Source: Alphaproteobacteria bacterium
Lineage (GTDB): Bacteria; Pseudomonadota; Alphaproteobacteria; Micavibrionales; Micavibrionaceae
Assembly (NCBI GenBank): GCA_021776015.1
Contig: JAJFGT010000054.1
Location: forward strand, 1-7,896
Direction: 5' to 3'
Length of the DNA stretch: 7,896 bases
Every line of letters begins with the position of its first letter. Position 1 is the stretch's first letter. The translations under genes and the position numbers were made by a program. Below, one piece after another: positions 1 to 6,891 of the stretch. The notes under the pieces are model-generated. The model was not told the DNA's origin and did no database searches. It was given only the letters and a program-made list of their open reading frames with translations.

Positions 1-676
1 TACGAGGGGTTCCACGGGATCGTTTTGCAATTTCATAGGCGCCATCATCACTTATGGGGCAATTCAAAAGTCTTGCTGTCCGCTTAACGATAACAGTCAA
101 TTCATCCGGAGAATAAAATTCAAGACGAAGGGGAATTCCAAAACGGTCTCTTAATGGATTAGATAGGAGTCCACTACGTGTTGTTGCTCCAACTAATGTA
201 AAAGGTGGAAGGTCAATTTGTACGGACCTTGCCGCGGGGCCTTCTCCAATAATAAGATCAAGTTTTCTATCTTCCATGGCAGGATACAGAATTTCTTCAA
301 CAGCAGGTGCGAGTCGATGAATCTCATCAATAAACAAAACGTCATTCGGTTGTAAATTTGTTAAAATAGCAGCCAAATCTCCAGATTTTGTAATTATAGG
401 CCCAGATGTTGCTCTAAAACCCACGCCTAGCTCTTTCGCTACAATATGTGCTAATGTTGTTTTTCCTAGCCCTGGAGGACCAAAGAGCAAAACATGATCC
501 ATGGCTTCGCCACGATGTTTAGCGGCTTCTATAAACACTCTAAAATTTTCTTTCAGAGGCTTTTGTCCAAAAAAATCATCCAGTTTTAAGGGGCGTACAG
601 AGAATTCTTCTCCATGTTCTTCTTTGTGAAGATTGCTTTCTAATTCAATATTTTTAAGTGCTATGTCATCATTCAT
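1..676 (-). CDS. ruvB: Holliday junction branch migration ATPase RuvB (partial, C-terminus off the left edge)
   Basis: RuvB is the hexameric AAA+ motor that pumps DNA through a Holliday junction held by RuvA. The first 225 residues are present. They show the Walker A motif GPPGLGKT (about 66-73), Walker B FIDE (115-118), the RuvA-contacting beta-hairpin region with [20 protein letters not shown] (about 135-154), sensor 1 GATTR (163-167), the arginine-finger segment NPLRDRFG (about 173-180), and the start of the sensor 2 region RSRGTPR at the window edge. The rest of the lid domain and the C-terminal winged helix lie outside the window. The ATG overlaps the ruvA stop codon as ATGA (673-676), so the two are probably translationally coupled. 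It is the last gene seen of the yebC-ruvC-ruvA-ruvB run. No frameshift or missing catalytic residue is visible. Confidence 0.98.
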   Translation of the reverse strand, partial: MNDDIALKNIELESNLHKEEHGEEFSVRPLKLDDFFGQKPLKENFRVFIEAAKHRGEAMDHVLLFGPPGLGKTTLAHIVAKELGVGFRATSGPIITKSGDLAAILTNLQPNDVLFIDEIHRLAPAVEEILYPAMEDRKLDLIIGEGPAARSVQIDLPPFTLVGATTRSGLLSNPLRDRFGIPLRLEFYSPDELTVIVKRTARLLNCPISDDGAYEIAKRSRGTPR

Positions 677-1317
677 GAGCTGAGAGCCTTAAGGGATAAA
701 CGGATAAGATCTTCAAGAGGGTATGATTCATTATTTTGAGCAGAAGATTTAACCTTCATAATAGCAGAAAAGGCCTCTGCCTTTCCATAGCCAAGATGAA
801 CGAGTGCAGATATGGCATCTTGATCATGGGCATTTGTATTGGATATTAAGTTTTCTTTCTGATTTTGAGAACTTTGTCCCTCACTTGTTTGAATTTGAAA
901 TGAATGAACATCAATACTTCCAACCTTGTCTTTTAATTCTGTCAAAATTCGTGTGGCAAGTTTGGGGCCTACACCTTCTGCTGATGTGATTAGGGCTTTG
1001 TCTTGTGCCAAGATAGCAAGTTGTAGCTGTTCAGGAGAAGAGGAACTTAAGAGAGCAAGCCCTACCTTTGCGCCTACACCTTGAACGGATGTTAAAAGTC
1101 TAAAACAAGTTTGTTCAGCAGCGTTTAAAAAACCATAGAGGTGAATATGGTCTTCACGAACATGTGTATCAATAAGGAGAGAGGCTCTTTCACCCGTTTC
1201 CCCTATATTACGAATCGTTTGGGTGCTTACAAAAATAATATAACCAACACCTTGGACATCTAATAAAATATGTCGTTCTCCAAAGCTATCTATTGTTCCT
1301 GATAATTTTCCAATCAT
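673..1317 (-). CDS. ruvA: Holliday junction DNA-binding protein RuvA
   Basis: RuvA binds the four-way junction as a tetramer and loads RuvB rings onto it. The 214 residues are slightly above the usual 200 or so. The N-terminal OB-fold (about 1-64) carries [11 protein letters not shown], with the acidic-pin residues at E55-D56, the same positions as in Escherichia coli. Domain II has two helix-hairpin-helix motifs, VQGVGAK (78-84) and AEGVGPK (113-119). A polar, Ser/Gln/Asn-rich linker (about 138-165) then leads to the small RuvB-binding domain III ([19 protein letters not shown], about 165-183, and the end). The extra length lies in the linker, which is variable in this family. The gene begins 6 nt after the ruvC stop with no strong Shine-Dalgarno, which fits translational coupling. 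Confidence 0.98.
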   Translation of the reverse strand: MIGKLSGTIDSFGERHILLDVQGVGYIIFVSTQTIRNIGETGERASLLIDTHVREDHIHLYGFLNAAEQTCFRLLTSVQGVGAKVGLALLSSSSPEQLQLAILAQDKALITSAEGVGPKLATRILTELKDKVGSIDVHSFQIQTSEGQSSQNQKENLISNTNAHDQDAISALVHLGYGKAEAFSAIMKVKSSAQNNESYPLEDLIRLSLKALSS

Positions 1318-1323
1318 TATATT

Positions 1324-1830
1324 TTACGATACTTTCTGAGTCAGTGGTTTTATTATATTCTGATATGCACCGTGGTGGGCGTGTGTAATGGCTATGGCCA
1401 AGGCATCGGCTTCGTCGGGTTGGAGAACTCCTGTTTTTGGAAGAAGTATTTTTACCATTAAATTCATTTGATCTTTGCTGGCGTGTCCTGTCCCTACAAG
1501 AGTTTTTTTGATCAGTGTTGCTGCATATTCTGAGACAGGAATACCTACTCGTGCAGGTGCAACAAGAGCAACCCCTCTTGCCTGTCCTAGCTTTAAGGTT
1601 GATTTTGGATTCTTATTAACAAATGTTTCCTCTACTGCCGCGCTTTCAATCTTCCATTCTGAAATAATTTTTTCCAAGTGTAAGTCAATATGAGCCAATC
1701 GGTATGGGTCAGTCTCTTTAGGGTTTGTACTGATGGTTCCTGATGCAATATAAGAAAGGGAATTGTTATGATAAGAGATAATCCCCCATCCTGTTTTCTG
1801 TAGTCCTGGATCTATACCGAGTATTCTCAT
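1324..1830 (-). CDS. ruvC: Crossover junction endodeoxyribonuclease RuvC
   Basis: RuvC is the dimeric, metal-dependent resolvase that nicks two opposite strands of a Holliday junction. The frame is open 19 codons further upstream, but I start at 1830. That gives the family N-terminus MRILGIDPG and 168 residues, a normal length, whereas the longer version would add residues unlike RuvC and overlap the end of yebC. An AAGGG sits about 13 nt upstream of this ATG, overlapping the yebC stop. The four acidic catalytic residues are visible: D7 in GIDPG, E67 in AVEETF, and D139 and D142 in PDEADALA. The basic GTGHASKDQM segment (about 113-122) is also family-like. It sits between yebC and ruvA with gaps of 16 and 6 nt, so one transcript is likely. 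Confidence 0.97.
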   Translation of the reverse strand: MRILGIDPGLQKTGWGIISYHNNSLSYIASGTISTNPKETDPYRLAHIDLHLEKIISEWKIESAAVEETFVNKNPKSTLKLGQARGVALVAPARVGIPVSEYAATLIKKTLVGTGHASKDQMNLMVKILLPKTGVLQPDEADALAIAITHAHHGAYQNIIKPLTQKVS

Positions 1831-1846
1831 GGAAAAGAGTTTACCC

Positions 1847-2599
1847 TTAAGCGAGTAATTTTTCCATGATTTCCTCAGTAACATCAAGATTACTTGTCAC
1901 GGACTGTACGTCGTCAAGATCTTCAAGGGTATCAATCATTTTTAAAATGGTAATAGCCTGTTCTTCAGTAACGCTAGCCATCACGTTTGGAGCCCAAACG
2001 AGGCCACTTTCTTCAGCTTCTCCAAATGATTCTATTAATGCTTCCTGAACTGTAGAAAAATCATTTGGATCACAGGTAATGATATGAAGGTTTGAATCAC
2101 TTTCACAATCATTTGCACCAGATTCAACGGCGGCTTCAAATATTGTATCAGCATCCACTATATCGGCCTTAAAAATGATTTGTCCAATACGATCAAACAT
2201 AAATCCTACAGAATTTGATTCCCCTAAGTTTCCTCCGTATTTAGAAAATGTAGATCGGACTTCAGAGGCTGTACGATTTTTATTATCTGTCAGAGAATCA
2301 ATAATAATAGCAGCACCCCCTGCTCCATAGCCCTCATAGCGCATTTCTACGAAATCACAACCATCGTTGGCTGTCCCTGCACCGGCTTTAATAGCACGTT
2401 CAATTCTATCTTTTGGCATTGAATTACTTCGAGCTGTAAGGATAGCGAGCCTTAAACGAGGATTCGCATCAGGATCTTCTCCACCCATTTTGGTCGCAAC
2501 TTGTATTTCTTTTCCAAGTTTTGAAAAGGCTTTTGCTCGTTTTTTATCTTGGGCACCTTTACGATGTTGGATGTTTGCCCATTTACTATGACCTGCCAT
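1847..2599 (-). CDS. yebC: YebC/PmpR/TACO1 family protein
   Basis: This is a 250-residue YebC-family protein, the usual length. The N-terminus MAGHSKWANIQHRKGAQDKKRAKAF is the family's hallmark, followed by PRLRLAILTARSNSMPKDRIERAIKAG and the conserved YEGYGAGG segment (about 88-95). The family has long been annotated as transcriptional regulators. The mitochondrial relative TACO1 and some bacterial members are instead reported to act on the ribosome, helping translation of proline-rich stretches, so the molecular role here is best left open. It is the first gene of the run into ruvC, ruvA and ruvB, an arrangement common in Proteobacteria. A GAGAG about 10 nt before the ATG can serve as ribosome binding site. 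The C-terminus EKLLA ends just before the RuvC ribosome binding site. Confidence 0.96.
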   Translation of the reverse strand: MAGHSKWANIQHRKGAQDKKRAKAFSKLGKEIQVATKMGGEDPDANPRLRLAILTARSNSMPKDRIERAIKAGAGTANDGCDFVEMRYEGYGAGGAAIIIDSLTDNKNRTASEVRSTFSKYGGNLGESNSVGFMFDRIGQIIFKADIVDADTIFEAAVESGANDCESDSNLHIITCDPNDFSTVQEALIESFGEAEESGLVWAPNVMASVTEEQAITILKMIDTLEDLDDVQSVTSNLDVTEEIMEKLLA

Positions 2600-2835
2600 T
2601 CTATTGTCTCTCTTTTTTAGTCGCTTTTATTAAAGGTTCTTAAGGATATGAGAGGGTATAAAAGTACAGAATTCTCTTTTTTACAAGAAATTTTTATAAA
2701 GAGAGCTTTTAGGGTTGTCTTTTTTATTTATCCATTTAGAAATAGACAAGATTTGAGATATATATTTACTCTAGAGGCTATATGTATCATTGTGATTCTG
2801 AGTAGGTAATCAAGTAAAATTTAAAGAGCGGGTTT
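2600..2835. other. Divergent AT-rich intergenic region between yebC and the response regulator
   Basis: These 236 bases separate the minus-strand yebC operon from the plus-strand response-regulator unit, so both promoters should lie here. No convincing small ORF or RNA gene was seen. On the plus side there are AT-rich hexamers such as TAAAAT (2815-2820), but none has a well-spaced consensus -35 partner, so I do not call a promoter for the response regulator. The weak ribosome-binding stretch GAGCGGG lies just before its ATG. Confidence 0.7.
2658..2686 (-). promoter_or_regulatory. Possible sigma70-type promoter for the yebC-ruvCAB operon
   Basis: On the minus strand TTGTAA (2686-2681) and TTTTAT (2663-2658) are separated by 17 nt. 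Each matches four of the six consensus -35/-10 bases. The predicted start would leave a leader of about 50 nt before the yebC ATG. In DNA this AT-rich such matches arise by chance, so this is only a candidate. Confidence 0.28.
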
Positions 2836-3471
2836 ATGGCATATAATTTTAAGGATGTAACGATTCTCATTGTTGACGATAACTATCCAATGTTATCGCT
2901 TCTCAAGGCAATGTTAGCGACTTTTGGCGTCGGTACAATTATTACAGCAGCAGATGGAGACATTGCTTTTAATAAGTTTTGTAAATACAAGCCTGATATT
3001 GTTATTTCAGATTGGATGATGAAACCTAAAGATGGTGTTGATCTTGCCCGATCTATTCGGACAAATAAGGCAAGCCCGAATCCTTATGTCCCTTTTATTC
3101 TGATGACAGGCTTTAGTGAGGAACACCGTGTGATTGTCGCACGAGATGTTGGAATTACAGAATTTTTGTTAAAGCCTTTTAACTCTACAGATTTGTATAA
3201 AAGAATTGTCGCGATTGTTGAAACTCCTCGACAATTTGTTAGATCTGAAAACTTTTTTGGTCCCGATCGTCGGAGACGAAGTGCTGATGATTTTAAAGGT
3301 GAAAGAAAAAGAAAAGATGATGTGGCTCAGCCGGTCACTCCTCAAGAACTTAAAGATGCACATAAGAGGGTTGATGCGGCAAAAAAGGCGCAGTCTGTCA
3401 AAAATTCAGATGACGTTGTATTAGAAGATGTCGTTGTCCACATTGATATGGTGGAGAGAGATAATGAGTAA
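2836..3471 (+). CDS. Stand-alone response regulator with receiver domain and basic C-terminal tail
   Basis: The first ~125 residues form a CheY-like receiver domain. The metal-binding acidic pair is D14-D15 (VDD), the phosphoacceptor is D59 (ISDWMM), the switch threonine is T91 (LMTG) and the invariant lysine is K113 (LLKPF). All key residues are present, so phosphorylation by a histidine kinase is expected. There is no recognisable DNA-binding or enzymatic output domain. The remaining ~80 residues hold FFGPDRRRR (140-148), a run of charged residues (KGERKRKDD), a probable helix (EELKDAHKRVDAAKKA region) and an acidic, valine-rich end. I know the FGPDRRRR element from alphaproteobacterial receiver and PilZ-type proteins, but its role is not established here. 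No kinase gene is nearby. The next gene overlaps it by 8 bp, pointing to a functional partner. Confidence 0.93.
   Translation: MAYNFKDVTILIVDDNYPMLSLLKAMLATFGVGTIITAADGDIAFNKFCKYKPDIVISDWMMKPKDGVDLARSIRTNKASPNPYVPFILMTGFSEEHRVIVARDVGITEFLLKPFNSTDLYKRIVAIVETPRQFVRSENFFGPDRRRRSADDFKGERKRKDDVAQPVTPQELKDAHKRVDAAKKAQSVKNSDDVVLEDVVVHIDMVERDNE
3453..3457 (+). promoter_or_regulatory. Shine-Dalgarno inside the response regulator gene that sets the start of the next gene
   Basis: GGAGA lies 6 nt before the ATG at 3464, inside the last codons of the response regulator gene. It decides for ATG 3464 over an in-frame ATG 36 bp upstream at 3428, which lacks such a site and would lengthen the overlap. Confidence 0.7.
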
Positions 3472-4036
3472 CAATAGGACGAGCAATATAAATGAGACAC
3501 TTCCTCAGTTTTATCCCCCTCTCTATGATCTTAAACATAAAGTTGGTCGAGGGGGATTGAGTTCGGCAACTCTTAAAAAAGCTCAAAAAGTTATTGATAA
3601 TAATGATGTTGATTTCCTTAAAGTTGCGGCACCTTATATGGTTATATTTGAAGAAGGACTCGCTTTAGCGAAGAAAAATGATACGAAAAGCCATGAAGAA
3701 CTTATTGAAAATATACTTTTTTCAGCTATGCAATTGAAAGCAAATGGTGGACTTTTCCATTATCCAATTGTTACTCAAGTTGCTATAAAACTTCTTTATT
3801 TTTTAGAAAGACTTCATACCCTTAATGCCCATGCCTTGGAAGTTGTTATTGCATTTGAAGCATCTATAAAACTTATTTTTAAGAAACAGTTGAGTGGTGA
3901 TATTCAAAAGAATGGAGAAGAGATTATTCGTGAGCTTGAATCAGCTTGTGTTCGTTTTTTTGAAAAATATCCAGAAAATATCCATCCTCATTTTAGAGAC
4001 AGAGAAAACAAAGTAGAAACTAAGAAAACAAAGTAG
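3464..4036 (+). CDS. Conserved helical protein of unknown function, Hpt-like but lacking the histidine
   Basis: I do not recognise a named family for this 190-residue soluble protein. It starts at ATG 3464, overlapping the response regulator stop by 8 bp, with a GGAGA 6 nt upstream. A polar N-terminus with DLKHKVGRGGLSSATLKKAQKVID (about 22-45) is followed by a mostly helical region (about 47-168). Within it, SAMQLKANGGLFHYP (87-101) resembles the Hpt phosphotransfer motif (His-x-Leu-Lys-Gly, then Gly), but the histidine position is occupied by Met89 and the following glycine by Ala93. It has no signal peptide or membrane segment. The C-terminus is charged (PHFRDRENKVETKKTK) and contains a short tandem duplication in the DNA. 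Translational coupling to a receiver protein suggests it binds or modulates that receiver; this is inference. Confidence 0.88.
   Translation: MSNNRTSNINETLPQFYPPLYDLKHKVGRGGLSSATLKKAQKVIDNNDVDFLKVAAPYMVIFEEGLALAKKNDTKSHEELIENILFSAMQLKANGGLFHYPIVTQVAIKLLYFLERLHTLNAHALEVVIAFEASIKLIFKKQLSGDIQKNGEEIIRELESACVRFFEKYPENIHPHFRDRENKVETKKTK
4003..4036 (+). repeat. Short tandem duplication, 20-bp period, at the 3' end of the unknown gene
   Basis: AGAAAACAAAGTAG occurs at 4003-4016 and again at 4023-4036, giving 1.7 copies of a 20-bp unit. The unit is not a multiple of three, so the copies are read in different frames. The first encodes part of ENKVET. The second supplies KKTK and the TAG stop. Confidence 0.85.
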
Positions 4037-4052
4037 TGCGACTACTGTTTTT
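4032..4052. terminator. Candidate bidirectional intrinsic terminator between converging genes
   Basis: AGTAGT (4032-4037) and ACTACT (4041-4046) form a 6-bp hairpin with a GCG loop. On the plus strand it is followed by G and five T (4048-4052). On the minus strand it is followed by a T-rich stretch (TTGTTTTCTT). The stop codons of both converging genes lie in the stem. The stem is short and has only two G-C pairs, so termination would be weak. Confidence 0.45.
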
Positions 4053-4866
4053 CAATCTCTGTATTCTTCAATAGCGCCCCTATCGTAATAGGGATTATTT
4101 TGTTTGCTTTTCCTGTCGTATCATCTGTCTGAACAAAAACCCCACAAAGAGTCCCATCCCCTTGAGCAGGATGCATACGCTGTTTTCCTGGAATTTTTCT
4201 AGTAAATCGTAGGATAGGAATCTCTTTATCCATTCCAATTATACTGTTGTAACACCCTGTCATTCCTGAATCTGTTTGATAGGCAGTTCCTTTTTCTAAA
4301 ATACAAGCATCAGAGGTTGGAACATGTGTGTGCGTTCCAATGACAGCAGAAACTCTACCGTCAAGATAATGTGCAAGAGCCATCTTTTCACTTGTAGCTT
4401 CCGCATGGAAATCAACAAAAATAGCATTTATGTTTGAGCCAAGCTGGTATGTCTTTAAAATTTTATCTGCAACCATAAATGGGCAGTCTAGCGTTTCTGG
4501 CATATAAACACGTCCCATGAGGTGAATAATAAGGATTTTCTGACCAGTAGAGAGAGTTTTAATACAAGCCCCCTGCCCTGGAGCTGATTCTGGGTAATTA
4601 GCAGCTCTTAGCAAGCTTGAATCACGTGTAATATAGGATAGAATCTCTCGTTGATCCCAAACATGATTACCTGTTGTTATACAGTCTGCTCCTAGATTAT
4701 AATATTCTTGGCATATTTTTTCTGTAATTCCAAAACCATTGGCAGAGTTGTCACCATCAATGATAAGAATATCAGGAGAAAGTTTTTCTTTTAGTGTAGG
4801 GATCTGCTCTTGTAGCATATCTCGTCCTACTTTTCCTGAAATGTCACCGATGAATAAAATTTTCAT
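4042..4866 (-). CDS. YmdB-family metallophosphoesterase (TIGR00282 type)
   Basis: This cytoplasmic calcineurin-like phosphoesterase is related to Bacillus subtilis YmdB, a hexameric dimetal phosphodiesterase reported to act on cyclic nucleotides. It has 274 residues against about 264 in YmdB. The metal-site motifs appear in order: GD8, G38-D39-N40, GN67H68, H154 in VDFHAEATSEK, and H179/H181 in GTHTHVPT. The DSGMTG segment (about 199-204) is also conserved. The residue corresponding to Glu39 in the Bacillus protein is Asp39 here, a conservative change at a metal ligand. The ATG at 4866 is fixed by an upstream in-frame TGA, and no good Shine-Dalgarno precedes it. It starts 44 nt after the transporter gene on the same strand and is probably the last gene of that unit. 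The physiological substrate in alphaproteobacteria is not known to me. Confidence 0.93.
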   Translation of the reverse strand: MKILFIGDISGKVGRDMLQEQIPTLKEKLSPDILIIDGDNSANGFGITEKICQEYYNLGADCITTGNHVWDQREILSYITRDSSLLRAANYPESAPGQGACIKTLSTGQKILIIHLMGRVYMPETLDCPFMVADKILKTYQLGSNINAIFVDFHAEATSEKMALAHYLDGRVSAVIGTHTHVPTSDACILEKGTAYQTDSGMTGCYNSIIGMDKEIPILRFTRKIPGKQRMHPAQGDGTLCGVFVQTDDTTGKANKIIPITIGALLKNTEIEKQ

Positions 4867-4910
4867 GAATAGGTCATATCATGCATCGACTCTCTCTGCA
4901 AATATCAGCA

Positions 4911-6272
4911 TTAGAAGTAGACAAAATAGGCGTAAATAGAAGCTATAACGGCCGTTGCAAGCATAAGAGGAAATGCCATTATCATGAATTTCATAAATGA
5001 GATGGGTTGTCCTGCACGCATGGCATAGCTTGCAACCATAACATTAGCACTAGCTCCAACAATTGAACCATTTCCACCAAAACAAGCGCCAAGAGAGAGG
5101 GCCCACCAAATTGGCTCTAAATTCTCTTTTCCTCCAAATGTTGGTGCCATAGCGTCAATCATTGGAATAATAGTAGCAACGAAGGGAATGTTGTTAATAA
5201 AGGCTGAAGCAATAGTTGATATCCATAGGATAGAGATTCCTGTCGCCCACAGATTGCCTTCTGTTAATTCAAGCATTCTTTCGGCCATAACAGCAAGAAT
5301 TCCAGAAGACTCTACCCCTGTTACAATAATGAAAAGCCCCATAAAGAAGAAAATGGTATCCCATTCAACCTCTTTGAAAACATTTTCAACAGAATGAGTC
5401 TGCTTTTTAGAGCTTAATATGTATAATTTCCCTCGTTTTCGCTTGAATATATCAAGAAGCATTAAGAGCGACGCTCCACCAAGAGCAACAGTTCCAGGTT
5501 CATATCCATGTCCATGCCCAACAATAAAACCAAAGAGAACGAGAGCTAGAACAAAAAGAGATTTATAGAGAAGTTCTTTATCAACAAGTGCAGCAAAGGG
5601 GTCATATCTTAAAAGATGTGCGCGTGCTTTCATTGATGTTTTCATTTTTCTTCCCCAAAGGAAATCAAAGAAAATTAATAAGCAAATCATAGTAATAAAG
5701 GCAGGAGGTCCCACATTTACAACAAAGTCCATAAAACTAAAACCAACGTGGGATCCAATTAAAATGTTAGGAGGATCTCCAATAAGTGTTGCTGTTCCTC
5801 CTACATTAGAGGCAAAAATCTGTGAAAATAGAAAGGGGTAAGGATTTTGTTTAAGTTGTTCTGTTAGAAGTAAGGTAATTGGAACAATAAGCATTACAGT
5901 TGTTACATTATCAAGAAGGGCAGAAAATACAGCGGTAATAATAGCTAAAACAACCAAGAGGGATCGAGGATTTGCCTTCACCATTTTAGCTGCAAAAATA
6001 GCAACAAACTGAAAAACACCAGAATGCTTCATGATTCCAACAATAATCATCATTCCAATGAGAAGAAATATTGTGTTGAAATCAATTCCTGCAAAGGCTT
6101 GTTGCTGAGAAATAACGCCTAAGAAAATCATGGCTGATGCTCCAAGGAGCGCTATTAGGGCTTGGTTAAGCCTTTCTGAAATAATGAAAACATAAACCAA
6201 TCCTAAAACAGCACATGAGGCTATAACAGGGTCTATTCCAAAGATAACATGCTGCACTGAATGCTCTACCAT
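4911..6272 (-). CDS. ArsB/NhaD-type (SLC13-like permease) inner-membrane ion transporter
   Basis: A 453-residue polytopic membrane protein with roughly ten to twelve hydrophobic segments and the inverted two-repeat layout of the ion transporter superfamily. Repeat 1 carries SALLDNVTTVMLIVPI (117-132) and GGTATLIGDPPNILIGS (158-174). Repeat 2 carries the matching SAFINNIPFVATIIPMI (356-372) and LGACFGGNGSIVGASANVM (394-412). These Asn-containing hairpins form the substrate and ion sites in relatives. A soluble, charged loop (about 276-303) separates the halves. Close relatives include ArsB, NhaD Na+/H+ antiporters, citrate-type permeases and the P protein. The sequence does not tell which ion or anion is moved, and no arsenic genes are nearby. 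AAGGTG lies 8 nt before the ATG. It follows the CBS gene by 68 nt and precedes the YmdB-family gene by 44 nt. Confidence 0.92.
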   Translation of the reverse strand: MVEHSVQHVIFGIDPVIASCAVLGLVYVFIISERLNQALIALLGASAMIFLGVISQQQAFAGIDFNTIFLLIGMMIIVGIMKHSGVFQFVAIFAAKMVKANPRSLLVVLAIITAVFSALLDNVTTVMLIVPITLLLTEQLKQNPYPFLFSQIFASNVGGTATLIGDPPNILIGSHVGFSFMDFVVNVGPPAFITMICLLIFFDFLWGRKMKTSMKARAHLLRYDPFAALVDKELLYKSLFVLALVLFGFIVGHGHGYEPGTVALGGASLLMLLDIFKRKRGKLYILSSKKQTHSVENVFKEVEWDTIFFFMGLFIIVTGVESSGILAVMAERMLELTEGNLWATGISILWISTIASAFINNIPFVATIIPMIDAMAPTFGGKENLEPIWWALSLGACFGGNGSIVGASANVMVASYAMRAGQPISFMKFMIMAFPLMLATAVIASIYAYFVYF

Positions 6273-6340
6273 AACTTACACACCTTTTTACTCTATAAAA
6301 CTTGTACGTTGAAGAAACTTTAAAAGAATCGCCGCTCTCT

Positions 6341-6826
6341 TTAAGTCAGTTCTCCTTCTTCTTCTAATTTTTTAATAATATTGTTCATCTCTCCGATGGC
6401 TGATTGCTCTGAAATAAGTCCTCGCAGGGCCCCTGTTTTCTTTTCAACAACGGGAATAGGACTCCCATATTGCACCATTAGACGAATAGCTTCCCATGTC
6501 TCGGTATTGGGATAAACAACATGAGTCTCTTCACTCATAACATCTTTAATTTTTTTTGATTTTAGTTTATGAAGACGTTTTGCAATTCCTGGGGAGGCAC
6601 CGACAACAAAGTTTAGCCTTTGCAGTCCATCTGGCATAGTTACAGCAATAGGAAGTAAATTTTCGAGAACTTTTTCTAGACAAAATCGTCCAACAAGAAT
6701 GCCCTTACTATCAACAACAGGAACACATCGTAAGGAGTATTCATCCAGCTTATTAAGGACATCTTCGACGGTTTCATCTGGGTGGGCTTTAATAATTTTG
6801 GTTATCATCGCTGTTTCGCAAGACAT
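6341..6826 (-). CDS. CBS-pair (Bateman) domain protein
   Basis: A 161-residue soluble protein made almost entirely of two CBS motifs. CBS1 spans about residues 5-60 (AHPDETVEDVLNKLDEYSLRCVPVVDSKGILVGRF). CBS2 spans about 93-147 (KDVMSEETHVVYPNTETWEAIRLM, then GSPIPVVEKKTGALRGLISEQ). Such modules usually bind AMP, ATP or other adenosyl ligands and transmit the energy state to a partner. No catalytic or DNA-binding domain is attached, so the protein must act in trans. The gene lies directly upstream of the transporter on the same strand, which makes that transporter the obvious candidate partner (inference). AGGGG at 6838-6834, 7 nt before the ATG, supports the start. The C-terminus is a short charged helix (IIKKLEEEGELT). 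Confidence 0.92.
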   Translation of the reverse strand: MSCETAMITKIIKAHPDETVEDVLNKLDEYSLRCVPVVDSKGILVGRFCLEKVLENLLPIAVTMPDGLQRLNFVVGASPGIAKRLHKLKSKKIKDVMSEETHVVYPNTETWEAIRLMVQYGSPIPVVEKKTGALRGLISEQSAIGEMNNIIKKLEEEGELT

Positions 6827-6859
6827 TTTTAGACCCCTATCTTTATTTATGATCTTGAT

Positions 6860-6878
6860 GATATTAGTAAATAATATC
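6860..6878. promoter_or_regulatory. Perfect inverted repeat, possible operator of the CBS-transporter unit
   Basis: GATATTA (6860-6866) and TAATATC (6872-6878) are perfect 7-bp inverted arms around a 5-bp spacer. The site ends 33 bp before the CBS gene's ATG and sits just downstream of the best candidate promoter, a position suited to repressor binding. No regulator gene is adjacent. The arms are AT-rich, so chance is possible. Confidence 0.4.
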
Positions 6879-6891
6879 CCTATGGGGCGGG

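Noticed and set aside
1831..1887. Longer RuvC start at 1887
   Set aside because: The 19 extra residues do not resemble RuvC, overlap the yebC gene, and would displace the family N-terminus MRILGIDPG from residue 1.
2629..2643. CtrA-like site TTAA-N6-TTAA upstream of yebC
   Set aside because: The CtrA consensus needs a 7-bp spacer. With a 6-bp spacer in AT-rich DNA this is most likely chance.
2790..2820. Promoter TTGTGA ... TAAAAT for the response regulator
   Set aside because: The spacer is 19 nt, outside the usual 16-18, and the -35 match is weak, so I did not annotate it.
3169..3586. Short minus-strand ORFs (3169-3363 and 3398-3586) and a plus-strand frame (3206-3424) in the response-regulator region
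   Set aside because: All lie in other frames of two well-supported coding sequences and show no family motif or ribosome binding site of note.
6273..6340. Terminator between the CBS gene and the transporter
   Set aside because: Only a short, imperfect AU stem (TTAAAGA with TCTTTTAA) is seen, without a following T-run after a GC stem. Co-transcription remains more likely.
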